Positions 16,888 through 25,098 of a stretch of DNA of 64,000 nt are shown piece after piece; positions within the stretch are counted from its first letter, which is position 1; every line of letters starts with the position of its first letter. Source of the DNA: an uncultured Lachnospiraceae bacterium (GTDB lineage Bacteria > Bacillota > Clostridia > Lachnospirales > Lachnospiraceae); the NCBI GenBank assembly GCA_947593735.1, contig CANQDT010000005.1:1-64000 (forward strand), in the 5' to 3' direction. Both the position numbers and the translations under genes were made by a program. The notes beneath the pieces were generated by a model. That model was not told the DNA's origin. It searched no databases and saw nothing but the letters and a program-made list of their open reading frames with translations.

Positions 16888-19401
16888 TTATAGTTTATCA
16901 TGATTTCCTTTCCATTTTCTGGCCAGAAAACAAAATACCAGCCAGGATGCCAGGGAAATCCATGCGCCGCCCCATATTCCGGGCGCGCAATACGTAAAGG
17001 TCAGCCTGTGATTTCCCTTTTCAAGCGGGACGCTCAGGAACGTCCCGTCAAACGGCTCCGCTTTTTGTTTTTTCCCGTCGACCGTTACGCTCCATCCCCT
17101 GTCGTACGGGATCGTCGTCACCAGGACGCGGTCTCTGCGAAGCTCCACGCTGCCGCTCAGATATCCATCCTTCTTTTTTTCCACGACAAACGGATGTTCC
17201 ATTGCTTCCGCGTAAAACTCCGGCAGGCGGGACGCGTCGTACTCCGCCGCCAGCGCCTGGGACGGCTGCGACAGCCGCTTTCCTTCTTCCGGGATCAGTA
17301 CGATCCGGATCCGCTCCCCTCCGGAAACCTTTCCGACATGAACGCATTGATTCCGGTACGGTCCGGCCAGAACCTCTTTCCCATCTTTTTTGACCACAAC
17401 CGTCTCAATATCATTATCCCAAAAATAAAGAAATAAATCCATCCGGTGATCCGCTTTGATCTGATACCGACGGGTTCCGTTCTTTTCCGTCCCGGCTCCG
17501 AGCGAAAGATCGGAATACAGCTTTGTCCCCGCCCACTTGTTCTGATAATGAAACGGGTTCCCGTCGTCCAGCAGTTCCTCTTCCTTCCCTTCATCCACGC
17601 AGAATCCCAATGAAAGCGCGTATGGGTTTTCATATATCTCCACATTGCCGATCGTTTCCCGGTATCGCATGGCGCTCCGGTTTGCGTCGCCGGGTCGGAC
17701 AAACAGGTACCGCACCCCGAACAGGCTGTCGGTAAACGGCGTGGAACCGCGGTATTCGTACTCATTTGCCCCGGTATACATGCCCATTCTTCCCATAAAT
17801 GTCGTGACGTCTCCCTGCGCCGTGGAACCAAACAATGTCACGCACGGCAGCCGGTGCCAGGTTCCTTCATTGATAACCGTCGGCTCCGCCAGCTCCATCC
17901 GTCCCGCCGCCATATGATAGCGCTCCCGAATGTGCTCCATGATCTGCGTATCATTGTAAAACTTGCTTATGCTGACCTGCCCGATCGTAAGGAATCCCCA
18001 TACCGCGTTCACGCACAGCTCAAAACATGCCGCGAACGCGAGCGCGTACCGCCATGCCTGCCTGCGCCAGATCCCCATACGTATCGTGATAAAAAGGAGC
18101 AGGTACAGCGCCGTCACCGTTATCGCTGCCGCGCCGCTCAGGGGAGATGGCGCATCGCCGGAATACCGCATAAGCCCGCACACGCCCGCGATCACCAGCC
18201 CCGCGGGCCACAAAAGTGCCGCCGCCGACATACTCCGGATATGACCGACCACATCCATCGCCATCGTAATGCAGGTAAATACATACAAAAATGCGAACCG
18301 ATTCGGGATCCCGTATTGATTGTGAAATCCGTGCCACACGTAATTGAGGACGCCCGTCTGAAAGCTGAGCCAAAAAAACGCGAGCAGGACGGCTTTTTTG
18401 AACCGGGTCGCCGCCGGGATCTTCCGGTCCGACAGATACAGCAGCGCGAGATACAACACCAGCATCCCCGCGTACAGATTGGTTCCTCCGTCCTCCATCT
18501 GATTTGTGATCGGTTCCGCGAATATCATATGGGACGACGCCATCCGCCCGATATTGCCAAACCAGGTCCATCCGGGCGGCGTCTCGTTCACGGCGGCGGT
18601 ATTGCGCAACCCCAGCCATGCCGGAAGCAGCACTGCCGCCGACATCCCGGCGGCAAGCACCGAACAGAACGCGAACCGCAGCCCGTTCTCCAGAAACCGC
18701 CGGAAAGAACCATGCGGGCTTACAAAAAACCAGAGGACAAGAAAAAGGCAGATCATATATCCGATATAATAATTGCAGGACAGCGCAAGACTCAGCGCCG
18801 CCGTATACCATCTCCCATCCTTTTTTACGAGAAGCCGCTCCATTCCATACAGGACGATCGGGAACAGCGCGATGGAATCCAGCCACATCACATTCCAGCT
18901 GTAACCGATCATATAACTGCAGAAACAATATGCCAGAGAGCCGATCAGCACGGTCGCGTCTTTTTTTCTGTGCCGGAGATAGATCCGGTTTTTCGCGTCA
19001 TTTCCGTACACAGGCGTATGGATGCGGTAAAAAGCGAAGCTTACGCTTGCCAGGCAGATCTTCAGCGCCAGCAGCATATCCGCGATCGCCGGGATCTGTT
19101 CCTGTTTTCCGAATGCGAACGCAAGATTCAGCGGACTGGCAAGATAATACGTCCACAGTGAAAAGAAATTGATCCCCATTCCGCTGTTCCAGCTGTAAAA
19201 TAGCGACCCGCCCTCCTGCAGCTTTCTCTGATATTCCGAAAAAAAGGGCAGATACTGGTGGAGCGCGTCAATGATCATGTAACTGTTGTCGCCAAACGGC
19301 GCTACCCTGCAGAGAAGCGATGTCAGAATCATCACAAAAAGCGGAATCAGAAACGCCGCCAGATAGATATGGTTGTCCTGTCTTTTTCTTCTCCTGCCCA
19401 C
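16888..19401 (-). CDS. YfhO-family membrane protein
   Basis: An 837-aa polytopic membrane protein. About 12-13 hydrophobic segments occupy residues 10-470, then a roughly 330-residue extracytoplasmic domain, and a last membrane helix near the C-terminus. The early motif FGDNSYMIIDALHQYLPFF and the DSLFGVRYLF block are typical of YfhO. In Bacillus subtilis YfhO is linked to glycosylation of lipoteichoic acid; the same role is inferred here from family. GTG at 19401 was chosen as start because GGGAGG precedes it; an ATG 57 bp upstream lacks a site. It lies just upstream of cpsB. Confidence 0.88.
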   Translation of the reverse strand: MGRRRKRQDNHIYLAAFLIPLFVMILTSLLCRVAPFGDNSYMIIDALHQYLPFFSEYQRKLQEGGSLFYSWNSGMGINFFSLWTYYLASPLNLAFAFGKQEQIPAIADMLLALKICLASVSFAFYRIHTPVYGNDAKNRIYLRHRKKDATVLIGSLAYCFCSYMIGYSWNVMWLDSIALFPIVLYGMERLLVKKDGRWYTAALSLALSCNYYIGYMICLFLVLWFFVSPHGSFRRFLENGLRFAFCSVLAAGMSAAVLLPAWLGLRNTAAVNETPPGWTWFGNIGRMASSHMIFAEPITNQMEDGGTNLYAGMLVLYLALLYLSDRKIPAATRFKKAVLLAFFWLSFQTGVLNYVWHGFHNQYGIPNRFAFLYVFTCITMAMDVVGHIRSMSAAALLWPAGLVIAGVCGLMRYSGDAPSPLSGAAAITVTALYLLLFITIRMGIWRRQAWRYALAFAACFELCVNAVWGFLTIGQVSISKFYNDTQIMEHIRERYHMAAGRMELAEPTVINEGTWHRLPCVTLFGSTAQGDVTTFMGRMGMYTGANEYEYRGSTPFTDSLFGVRYLFVRPGDANRSAMRYRETIGNVEIYENPYALSLGFCVDEGKEEELLDDGNPFHYQNKWAGTKLYSDLSLGAGTEKNGTRRYQIKADHRMDLFLYFWDNDIETVVVKKDGKEVLAGPYRNQCVHVGKVSGGERIRIVLIPEEGKRLSQPSQALAAEYDASRLPEFYAEAMEHPFVVEKKKDGYLSGSVELRRDRVLVTTIPYDRGWSVTVDGKKQKAEPFDGTFLSVPLEKGNHRLTFTYCAPGIWGGAWISLASWLVFCFLARKWKGNHDKL

Positions 19402-19529
19402 GGCAGTTTCCTCCCTTGTCCATGAACGGCAGCCAATGCCCGCGCAGAAGACCATCACATTCGTGCCGTTCCCGACCCGTTCGTCTCGTCATTTCTTTTT
19501 TGTAAATTATAGCACATGGGCTGTTTGAA

Positions 19530-19587
19530 AACAAGAAAGAGGGGAGACGTCCCGGCCTCGTACAGCCATTGGGACATTCTCCCCTCT
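19530..19587 (-). terminator. Terminator after the GH2-like gene
   Basis: Arms 19538-19553 and 19571-19587 pair over about 15 bp (AGAGGGGAGA and TCTCCCCTCT plus GTCCC/GGGAC). On the minus strand TTTCTTGTTTTC follows. Confidence 0.85.
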
Positions 19588-19616
19588 GCAACAGATTCCC
19601 GTCTGTCAGGATGGTT

Positions 19617-20333
19617 TCAGCTCTGTGTCCAGAGCAGTTGCTTCAAAGATTCATAAATTCCGTCCACCTGTTCCAGAATCTGATAATACTCTTTCCAGGA
19701 CGGCACGTTCGGAATCTCGATCTCGCCTTTCCGCAAAAGCAGCATTCCTTCTTCCTCCGCGATCTCGGAAATCCAGCACGGATATTCCCGGTCAAGAAAA
19801 ATCGTGTTGATCCCGTTCTCGCGCATACGGATCATCTGCAGGCGGATATTCGCTTCCGATAACGGAGCGGCTTCTGTTGCCGCAGTATCGCATCCGCGGA
19901 TTCCCACGATCGGATACCGCATATGATTCACAAAAAGTTCTCCATCCTCTACCGTCTGTTCATAGATACCTGACTGATAATAAAATGTCTCCGCCCCAGT
20001 GATTATCAACAACGTATAGAGGCATGGATCCTGAGGAGACCACAGCTGCGCCTTATCCAGAAGAATCGTCGCTTCCCCGGCTGTCATCGCCTGCTCCGCC
20101 ACAAGTGTATCCTCCGGATCATACAGCTGGCAAACGACATCCCGATCCGCTCCCTTTTGGTATGTAATCGATATTACAGCGCTGTCTTCTTTGACCGCCA
20201 CTGCCAGATGAAAGAAATCAGGGTTCTTTTTCCTTTCTAATTCTTTCAAATCAATATTTTTTATTTGCTTAGGATTCCCTTTTGAAAGCGTTTCGCAGAC
20301 GTCACGCATATTTGTAAAAGTACTTAAATCCAT
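19617..20333 (-). CDS. Small protein resembling a GH2 beta-galactosidase core without active site
   Basis: A 238-aa protein without signal peptide or membrane helix. LWSPQDPCLYTL (97-108) matches the end of the Ig-like domain of GH2 glycosidases (consensus LWSPedPyLYtL). The following NHMRYPIVGIRGCD (136-149), RLQMIRMRENGINTIF (164-179) and EIAEEEGMLLL (190-200) follow the entry of the GH2 TIM barrel. The protein stops there, before the catalytic acid/base and nucleophile glutamates, so it should not hydrolyse glycosides. AAAGGAG precedes the ATG, and it has its own terminator, so it looks maintained rather than decaying. The role is unknown; sugar sensing or binding is possible. The GH2 relation is my reading of short motifs. 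Confidence 0.6.
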   Translation of the reverse strand: MDLSTFTNMRDVCETLSKGNPKQIKNIDLKELERKKNPDFFHLAVAVKEDSAVISITYQKGADRDVVCQLYDPEDTLVAEQAMTAGEATILLDKAQLWSPQDPCLYTLLIITGAETFYYQSGIYEQTVEDGELFVNHMRYPIVGIRGCDTAATEAAPLSEANIRLQMIRMRENGINTIFLDREYPCWISEIAEEEGMLLLRKGEIEIPNVPSWKEYYQILEQVDGIYESLKQLLWTQS

Positions 20334-20491
20334 ATTGTTCTCCTTTCAGCCTCTTTGAGAATCTGCCTTCTGTTCTCAAACAATTATTCTGTTCCCGTTG
20401 TTCTTTCCTTTTTGAAAGTGGAAACCGCCGCCTGGCCAAAAGCGTTGGTTTCCGGATCTGACCCTGTCAAACGGGTCGACGGACGCCGGGA

Positions 20492-20938
20492 TCAGCGTCC
20501 CGGGTAATATTCCGGCTCTGTTTCCAGCTTGATGGTCTCAACCAGATTTCCATTTTCGTCATAGGTTTTGACTGTCGTGCGGTTGAAATAAATTCCTTCA
20601 TGTGCCGGAATCATATAATTCGTTTCCACCAGAGCATTGCCATAATTAGTGTCAGAGATGGAGCAGTAATCGATCCATTCGTTTGTATAAGGATCAAATT
20701 CGCTCAAAGTCGCCGTCACTTTTACTTTCTGGTTGACTTTCTTTGTTGTTGCATTGCTGTAAATGGAAGCAATTCCGCTCTCACTGATCGTGCAGTCCAG
20801 AACACAGGTGCGGAGTAATGTCCATTGAATCTCCGCATCCGGCTCCTTCATCTTCGCCTGCGCCGGCATCATCCCCGCGCACAGCGCCACCAGTAAAACA
20901 ACTACGCCGAACCGGTTTCGCATTTTTCTGCTTTTCAT
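20492..20938 (-). CDS. Small secreted protein, unknown function
   Basis: A 148-aa precursor with a clear signal peptide (residues 1-28, cleavage near AQA). The mature part of about 120 residues is predicted beta-rich, with two cysteines near the N-terminus (RTCVLDCTI) and a later one (DYCSI). It resembles the small exported DUF6147-type proteins of Lachnospiraceae, but I am not certain. The ribosome site is GGAGGG. It is a single gene facing away from the toxin-antitoxin locus. Confidence 0.75.
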   Translation of the reverse strand: MKSRKMRNRFGVVVLLVALCAGMMPAQAKMKEPDAEIQWTLLRTCVLDCTISESGIASIYSNATTKKVNQKVKVTATLSEFDPYTNEWIDYCSISDTNYGNALVETNYMIPAHEGIYFNRTTVKTYDENGNLVETIKLETEPEYYPGR

Positions 20939-21111
20939 GTAAAAATCCCTCCTTTCCTGGCCTTCTATCCTATAAGACGAAAGAAAAGAGAGATTCGTGA
21001 ACTATTTTTTCAAATTTTTTGTTTTTTTGTCTAAAAGCGTATCCCCATATTCCCGCTTTGTTATCCCATCTGCATTTCTCCTAAAATTTTTCAAGATAAT
21101 TTTGGAAATAA

Positions 21112-21140
21112 TAGACAATTCTGTAATTATTTGTTATACT
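21112..21140 (+). promoter_or_regulatory. Promoter of the toxin mRNA (RNA I)
   Basis: TAGACA (21112-21117) and TATACT (21135-21140) with a 17-bp spacer. The predicted start near 21147 gives a transcript of about 205 nt ending at the terminator 21314-21352. Confidence 0.75.
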
Positions 21141-21178
21141 ATGTTTGCTGTTGACTCTTTCTCAGCGGAAGGAGGTGC

Positions 21179-21194
21179 GATTCTATGCCGGTTT
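21179..21194 (+). repeat. Direct repeat copy 1, covering the toxin start codon
   Basis: GATTCTATGCCGGTTT here matches GATCCATGCCGATTT at 21383-21397 apart from one inserted T and two transitions. Because the second copy is transcribed on the opposite strand, its RNA can pair with this one over about 15 bp including the AUG, with a single bulge and G-U wobbles in place of the mismatches. Confidence 0.8.
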
Positions 21195-21271
21195 TATTCG
21201 CTTTTCTCATTTCTGTTGCGGCAGGTATTGTTGCGTACTATATCTGCAAATGGCTGGACAGAAATCACTGA
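21185..21271 (+). CDS. Fst-like small hydrophobic toxin (type I TA candidate)
   Basis: A 28-aa peptide beginning MPVLFAFLISVAAGIVAYY and ending ICKWLDRNH. It has one membrane-spanning segment (residues 3-20) and a charged C-terminus with the WLDR-like end seen in the Fst/Ldr family of membrane-damaging toxins. AAGGAGGTG, a very strong ribosome site, precedes the ATG. The gene has its own promoter and terminator and sits alone in AT-rich intergenic DNA. A convergent antisense RNA gene (21314-21404) shares the terminator. Too short for normal gene calling. The toxin role is inferred from peptide type and locus layout, not shown. Confidence 0.75.
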   Translation: MPVLFAFLISVAAGIVAYYICKWLDRNH

Positions 21272-21313
21272 AAACAGTCAGCCTGGGTTATTCCTCCCCT
21301 CATAAGGAAAAGA

Positions 21314-21352
21314 ATCCCCGGAGCGTCCACACACGCTCCGGGGATTTGCTTT
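21314..21352. terminator. Shared bidirectional terminator of the toxin-antitoxin locus
   Basis: A perfect 12-bp inverted repeat (21314-21325 and 21334-21345) with an 8-nt loop TCCACACA. T-rich sequence follows on both strands (TTGCTTTG on +, TCTTTTCCTT on -), so it can end both convergent RNAs. The loops of the two RNAs are complementary to each other. Confidence 0.9.
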
Positions 21353-21382
21353 GCATTGCATATACAAAGCAGTTTGTGCATT

Positions 21383-21397
21383 GATCCATGCCGATTT
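21383..21397 (-). repeat. Direct repeat copy 2, in the antitoxin RNA 5' end
   Basis: GATCCATGCCGATTT on the + strand; transcribed from the minus strand it yields the sequence that can pair with the toxin translation start at 21179-21194. Confidence 0.8.
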
Positions 21398-21410
21398 CGC
21401 ATTCACCTAT

Positions 21411-21439
21411 ATTATACTTACTTTGCAAATGCCTGTCAA
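21411..21439 (-). promoter_or_regulatory. Strong SigA promoter for the antitoxin RNA
   Basis: A perfect consensus on the minus strand: TTGACA (21434-21439), 17-bp spacer, TATAAT (21411-21416). It is stronger than the toxin promoter, as expected for an unstable antitoxin RNA, and points away from the nearest leftward coding gene across 470 bp of non-coding DNA. Confidence 0.9.
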
Positions 21440-21666
21440 TTATTAATTTGCATCTTTAATAAATCTTATGGCGACTAAAAATACCATTCTGGAAAATATT
21501 GTTATTATCTGAAAATATCAGCATTTTACTGCTCCCCACGCCAATGATTTTTTAAACTGATACGCTCGCCTACCGTGATACGTTTTTAAAATCTATTTTC
21601 AATATATCTGTTATAGATCATTCATAATTGATACTTTTTTACAGACAACCGCTTCTCCCTGAACAT
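21440..21666. other. AT-rich intergenic stretch
   Basis: About 230 bp between the antitoxin promoter and the DUF4367 stop. It is AT-rich with several T-runs; I see no gene, no perfect terminator hairpin and no further copy of the direct repeat. Confidence 0.5.
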
Positions 21667-22392
21667 TTATCTCTCTTTTATACTTCTGACAAGGGGTAGC
21701 GCGTATTTTATTTTGTAACTTGATGTTGCCACAAACTGATATGTATCCTGTACCCATGTTATACTGCTTCCTTCTTCGTCTTCCGTCCAGTAATAGGTAA
21801 TGCCGGAGAAATCGGCATGTTTCATCGCCGTCTTCTCTGTATCCAAAGTTATCTTTGCGCTTTTTGTCTGTGATACCTGAAAAAAATCTTCCTCATTGTA
21901 GCATCGGAGAAAATATCGTTCATTTTTCTCATCGTAAACGCGCACTTCCGCTTTTAATCCCTCCGGAATGGTATCCGGAAAATACATCTTTGGATATTTT
22001 TTCCTCAGGCTCTGGATTTCCGGATTGCCTTCATCCGATATCATTTCCGTATGGATGACTTTCTTCCGGAAATAATTGTTGAATATTTTCAGACGGAACG
22101 CTTCCGCCGTACCGCTTGCAATCGCTCCTCCGCCAACGACAAGGATCGCCGCCACCGCCGCGACGCGGATCACGCGATGCCGCCGGTTTCGGTTGATCTG
22201 TCTCTCCTCCTCACGGAAAATCTCGTCCATTTCCCGGGTGAATTTCTCCGAGTACTGGTAATTTTCCAGCTCATCTACCAACTCCGGATCGGACTGCTCC
22301 CGGCTGATCTCATTCAGATCCGCCTGTATTGCCATGGAGGAAGCCAGTTTCAGCTTACTGTCCGCAACGGATTTTCTTTTTTTACCGTTCAA
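21667..22392 (-). CDS. DUF4367 membrane protein, probable partner of the sigma factor
   Basis: A 241-aa protein with a cytoplasmic N-terminal part of about 70 residues rich in acidic helices, one transmembrane helix (about 76-98, VAAVAAILVVGGGAIASGTA) and an extracytoplasmic DUF4367 domain. This layout is typical of anti-sigma-like proteins encoded after ECF sigma genes. The likely start is TTG at 22392, with AGGAGG at proper distance; a GTG 9 bp upstream sits on the ribosome site itself. The gene overlaps the sigma gene end by 11 bp. Anti-sigma function is inferred from the pairing. Confidence 0.75.
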   Translation of the reverse strand: MNGKKRKSVADSKLKLASSMAIQADLNEISREQSDPELVDELENYQYSEKFTREMDEIFREEERQINRNRRHRVIRVAAVAAILVVGGGAIASGTAEAFRLKIFNNYFRKKVIHTEMISDEGNPEIQSLRKKYPKMYFPDTIPEGLKAEVRVYDEKNERYFLRCYNEEDFFQVSQTKSAKITLDTEKTAMKHADFSGITYYWTEDEEGSSITWVQDTYQFVATSSYKIKYALPLVRSIKER

Positions 22393-22921
22393 AGAAATCA
22401 CCCTCCTTTCGGATCATCTCCGTCAGCAGCTTTTTGGCGATCTGGTACCGTTTTCTTGCAGTCGCCTCTGAAACGTTGACAATGGTTCCGATCTCCCGGA
22501 AACTATGATCATAATAATGGCGCAGAATAACGATATCGCGGTAGTTCTTCTTCAATTTCGCAAGCTTGTCCCGCAGAGCTTCCGCGCTTTCCCGTTCCAG
22601 ACAACGGTCCAGGGTATCTTTTTCTGTGATGTCCATTTCTATTACCGGACTGTCTACATATTTCTTGTCTTTCCGGTAATTGTCCAATGCCGCGTTGCGG
22701 GCTGCGGTGATGCAATAATATTTCGCGGCTGAACTGTTCGCCTCAAAATCCAGGGTTTCGCGGTTCTTCAACAATCTTACAAAAGCGTCGTGTACCGCGT
22801 CTTCCGCTTTGCTGCCGTCGCGCAGGACATTATAAGCGGTGCGCATCATCTCATCCCGGTACAGATGATACAATGTCTCGATGACCGGCTCTGTCGCGTG
22901 TTTATTTTTCTTCTTGTTCAT
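22382..22921 (-). CDS. RNA polymerase sigma factor, ECF-like sigma-70 family
   Basis: A 179-aa regulator. Region 2 is at about residues 10-85 (YHLYRDEMMRTAYNVLRDGSKAEDAVHDAFVRLLKN), with AARNAALDNYRKDKK as region 2.4. Region 4 is at about 115-165, with DIVILRHYYDHSFREIGTIV and VSEATARKRYQIAKKLL as the DNA-binding helices. The start at 22921 has AGGA 9 nt upstream; ATG at 22930 is an alternative. It begins 17 bp after the trmL stop, so it can be read with the upstream cluster. Its signal and target promoters are unknown; autoregulation could not be judged. Confidence 0.88.
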   Translation of the reverse strand: MNKKKNKHATEPVIETLYHLYRDEMMRTAYNVLRDGSKAEDAVHDAFVRLLKNRETLDFEANSSAAKYYCITAARNAALDNYRKDKKYVDSPVIEMDITEKDTLDRCLERESAEALRDKLAKLKKNYRDIVILRHYYDHSFREIGTIVNVSEATARKRYQIAKKLLTEMIRKEGDFFER

Positions 22922-22937
22922 CTTTCGCATTCCTGTA

Positions 22938-23429
22938 TTACCACTGATATCGATGTAATTGCCCTTCCAGCTCAAATGCGCCAAATCCTTGCTGCCTCAT
23001 TGCTTCATAAACGACAATCGCGACAGAATTTGAGAGGTTCAGGGACCGGATATCCGGCAGCATAGGGATCCGGATCGCTGTTTCCCGATAGTTCAGCAGA
23101 ATTTCCTCCGGGATCCCGGCGCTCTCCTTCCCAAACATGACATACGCGCCGTCCTCATAGGAAACATCCACATAGGTCTGCCGGGATTTCGTCGTCGCCA
23201 TATAGATCGTCGGATTTTGATTTTTCTCCAGAAATTCTTCAAAATTCACATACCGGCGCACATCCAGCCTGTCCCAATAATCGAGCCCCGCCCGCCGGAC
23301 CGCCTTTTCATTCAAGCGGAACCCAAGCGGTTCGATCAGATGCAGGACGCATCCCGCCGCGGCGCAGGTCCGTCCGATATTGCCGGTATTCGCGGGCATT
23401 TCCGGTTCATGGAGGACAACATGGATCAT
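22938..23429 (-). CDS. trmL: tRNA (cytidine(34)-2'-O)-methyltransferase
   Basis: Methylates the wobble base of leucine tRNAs. The 163-aa SpoU/SPOUT protein begins MIHVVLHEPEMPANTGNIGRTCAA, has the MFGKESAGIPEEIL motif 2 (about 98-111) and the knot motif IRSLNLSNSVAIVVYEA (about 127-143). Its length is typical. The start overlaps the aminotransferase stop by 4 bp, so translation is coupled. Confidence 0.94.
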   Translation of the reverse strand: MIHVVLHEPEMPANTGNIGRTCAAAGCVLHLIEPLGFRLNEKAVRRAGLDYWDRLDVRRYVNFEEFLEKNQNPTIYMATTKSRQTYVDVSYEDGAYVMFGKESAGIPEEILLNYRETAIRIPMLPDIRSLNLSNSVAIVVYEAMRQQGFGAFELEGQLHRYQW

Positions 23430-24598
23430 CTCTGTTCTCCCCTCAGCCGGTCGATGAACCGTTTCAACCTGCCAAGCGCCTCGCGCAGTTCTTCTATTGA
23501 ATAAGCATAAGAAATACGGAGAAATCCTTCCCCGGAATCGCCAAACGCGGAGCCGGGAACCGCCGCAACCTTTTCTTCATTCAAAAAGCGGGTCGCAAAT
23601 TCTTCCGACGTCATCCCAAATTCGCTGATGCGCGGGAACAGATAAAACGCGCCCTGCGGTTCAAAACAGGACAGTCCCATATCCTGGAATGCTTTCATGA
23701 TATAATGCCGCCGCTTGTTGTAGGAATCGCGCATCATTTCCACATCTTTTTCTCCGTGGCGCATCGCCTCGATCCCCGCGTACTGCGCGGTCGTCGGCGC
23801 CGACATGATGGCAAACTGATGAAGCTTGATCATCTGCCGGATGATCCGTTCCGGACCGACCGCGTAGCCGAGCCGCCATCCGGTCATCGCGAACGCCTTG
23901 GAAAATCCGTTGATCACGACCGTCCTCTCCCGCATGCCAGGCAGGCTCGCGATGCTGGTATGTTTCACTCCGTACGTCAGTTCCATATAAATCTCGTCGC
24001 TGATCACATACAGGTCATTTTCCACACATACCTCCGCGATCTTTTCCAGATCTTCCCGCTCCATGATCGCGCCGGTCGGATTATTCGGAAAAGAAATCAT
24101 CAGCAGTTTTGTCTTCGGGGTAATGGCAGCGCGGAGCTCCTCCGGCGTCAGCCGGAACCGGTTCTCCTCTTTCAGCGGGATCGGCACGGGAACGCCGTCC
24201 GCCATCACGATACAGGGCAGATAAGATACAAAGCTCGGTTCGATATAAGCCACCTCATCGCCCGCGTTCAACATGGAACGGAACGCAAGGTCGATCGCCT
24301 CGCTGCCCCCGACAGTCACCAGAACCTCCGCCTTCGGATCGTATTCCACACCGATCTTCCGTTTCATATACCGGCTGATCTCTTTCCGGAGCTCCAGAAG
24401 ACCCGCATTGGAAGTATAAAAGGTGCTTCCCTGCTCCAGAGAGTAAATTCCTTCCTCCCTGATATGCCAGGGCGTATCAAAGTCCGGCTCCCCCACGCCG
24501 AGGGAGATCGCGTCGGGCATTTCGCTCACCACATCAAAAAATTTGCGGATGCCAGACGGCTTCAAACTCTTTACTTTTTCTGACAACGGATCTCTCAT
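23426..24598 (-). CDS. Class I/II aminotransferase (PatA-like)
   Basis: A 390-aa PLP enzyme of fold type I. Visible features are PNNPTGA (171-177), the cofactor-contacting Asp201-x-x-Tyr204, Lys234 in NGFSKAFAMTGWRLGY as Schiff-base lysine, and a C-terminal arginine in the FLRISYA motif for substrate carboxylate. The substrate is not certain; aromatic or N-acetyl-diaminopimelate-type activity is common in this subgroup. Its ATG overlaps the Lrp stop. The pairing with an Lrp regulator suggests amino acid control. Confidence 0.9.
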   Translation of the reverse strand: MRDPLSEKVKSLKPSGIRKFFDVVSEMPDAISLGVGEPDFDTPWHIREEGIYSLEQGSTFYTSNAGLLELRKEISRYMKRKIGVEYDPKAEVLVTVGGSEAIDLAFRSMLNAGDEVAYIEPSFVSYLPCIVMADGVPVPIPLKEENRFRLTPEELRAAITPKTKLLMISFPNNPTGAIMEREDLEKIAEVCVENDLYVISDEIYMELTYGVKHTSIASLPGMRERTVVINGFSKAFAMTGWRLGYAVGPERIIRQMIKLHQFAIMSAPTTAQYAGIEAMRHGEKDVEMMRDSYNKRRHYIMKAFQDMGLSCFEPQGAFYLFPRISEFGMTSEEFATRFLNEEKVAAVPGSAFGDSGEGFLRISYAYSIEELREALGRLKRFIDRLRGEQR

Positions 24599-25098
24599 GG
24601 GGTCACTTTCATCCTTTCGCTTTTCTTTTGTCCAACCATAACAATACCGTGATCCTTATATTTTTTCAGGACGAAATGCGTCGCTGTCCGCAGCACGGAA
24701 TCCAGCGTGGACAATTTGCTCGAAACGAACATCGCGACCTCTTTCATCGTCCTTCCTTCGATAAACACCGTGAGGTCGAACGCGCCGGACATCAGATAGA
24801 CCGCGTTGACTTCCTCATACTGATAAATGCGCTCCGCGATCTTATCAAAGCCGAGCCCTCTCTGCGGCGTGACTTCGACCTCGATCAGCGCCGTGACTTT
24901 CTCATGCACCGTATTTTCCCAGTTGATCAGCGTATTGTACCCGCAGATGATCCGTTTTTCTTCCATCTCTGCGATTGCCTGCGCGATCTCCGCCTGATCC
25001 CTGTCGAGCATGGCAGCGATCTCCGGAACGCTCAGCTTGCTGTTCTTTTCGATCAGTCCAAGGATTCCCTCCTGAACCGCGACCTTTTTTTCATCCAT
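24595..25098 (-). CDS. Lrp/AsnC-family transcriptional regulator
   Basis: A 167-aa regulator. The N-terminal winged helix-turn-helix spans about residues 8-55 (ILGLIEKNSKLSVPEIAAML...AIAEMEEKRIICGY), followed by a RAM amino-acid-binding domain (about 70-145) with the AVYLMSGAFDLTVFIEG motif. The start at 25098 has GGAGG 8 nt upstream. It overlaps the HypE-like gene by 8 bp and the aminotransferase by 4 bp, so it probably controls its own operon in response to an amino acid. Confidence 0.92.
   Translation of the reverse strand: MDEKKVAVQEGILGLIEKNSKLSVPEIAAMLDRDQAEIAQAIAEMEEKRIICGYNTLINWENTVHEKVTALIEVEVTPQRGLGFDKIAERIYQYEEVNAVYLMSGAFDLTVFIEGRTMKEVAMFVSSKLSTLDSVLRTATHFVLKKYKDHGIVMVGQKKSERMKVTP

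Larger units (their letters stand above)
21310..21404 (-). ncRNA. Candidate antisense antitoxin RNA (RNA II)
   Basis: A predicted RNA of about 95 nt from a strong minus-strand promoter (21411-21439) to the shared terminator. Its 5' part carries the complement of the repeat that covers the toxin AUG, and its 3' part is fully complementary to the toxin mRNA terminator region. No open reading frame with a ribosome site is seen in it. This is the arrangement of RNA II in the par locus of plasmid pAD1. The existence of the RNA is inferred. Confidence 0.65.
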
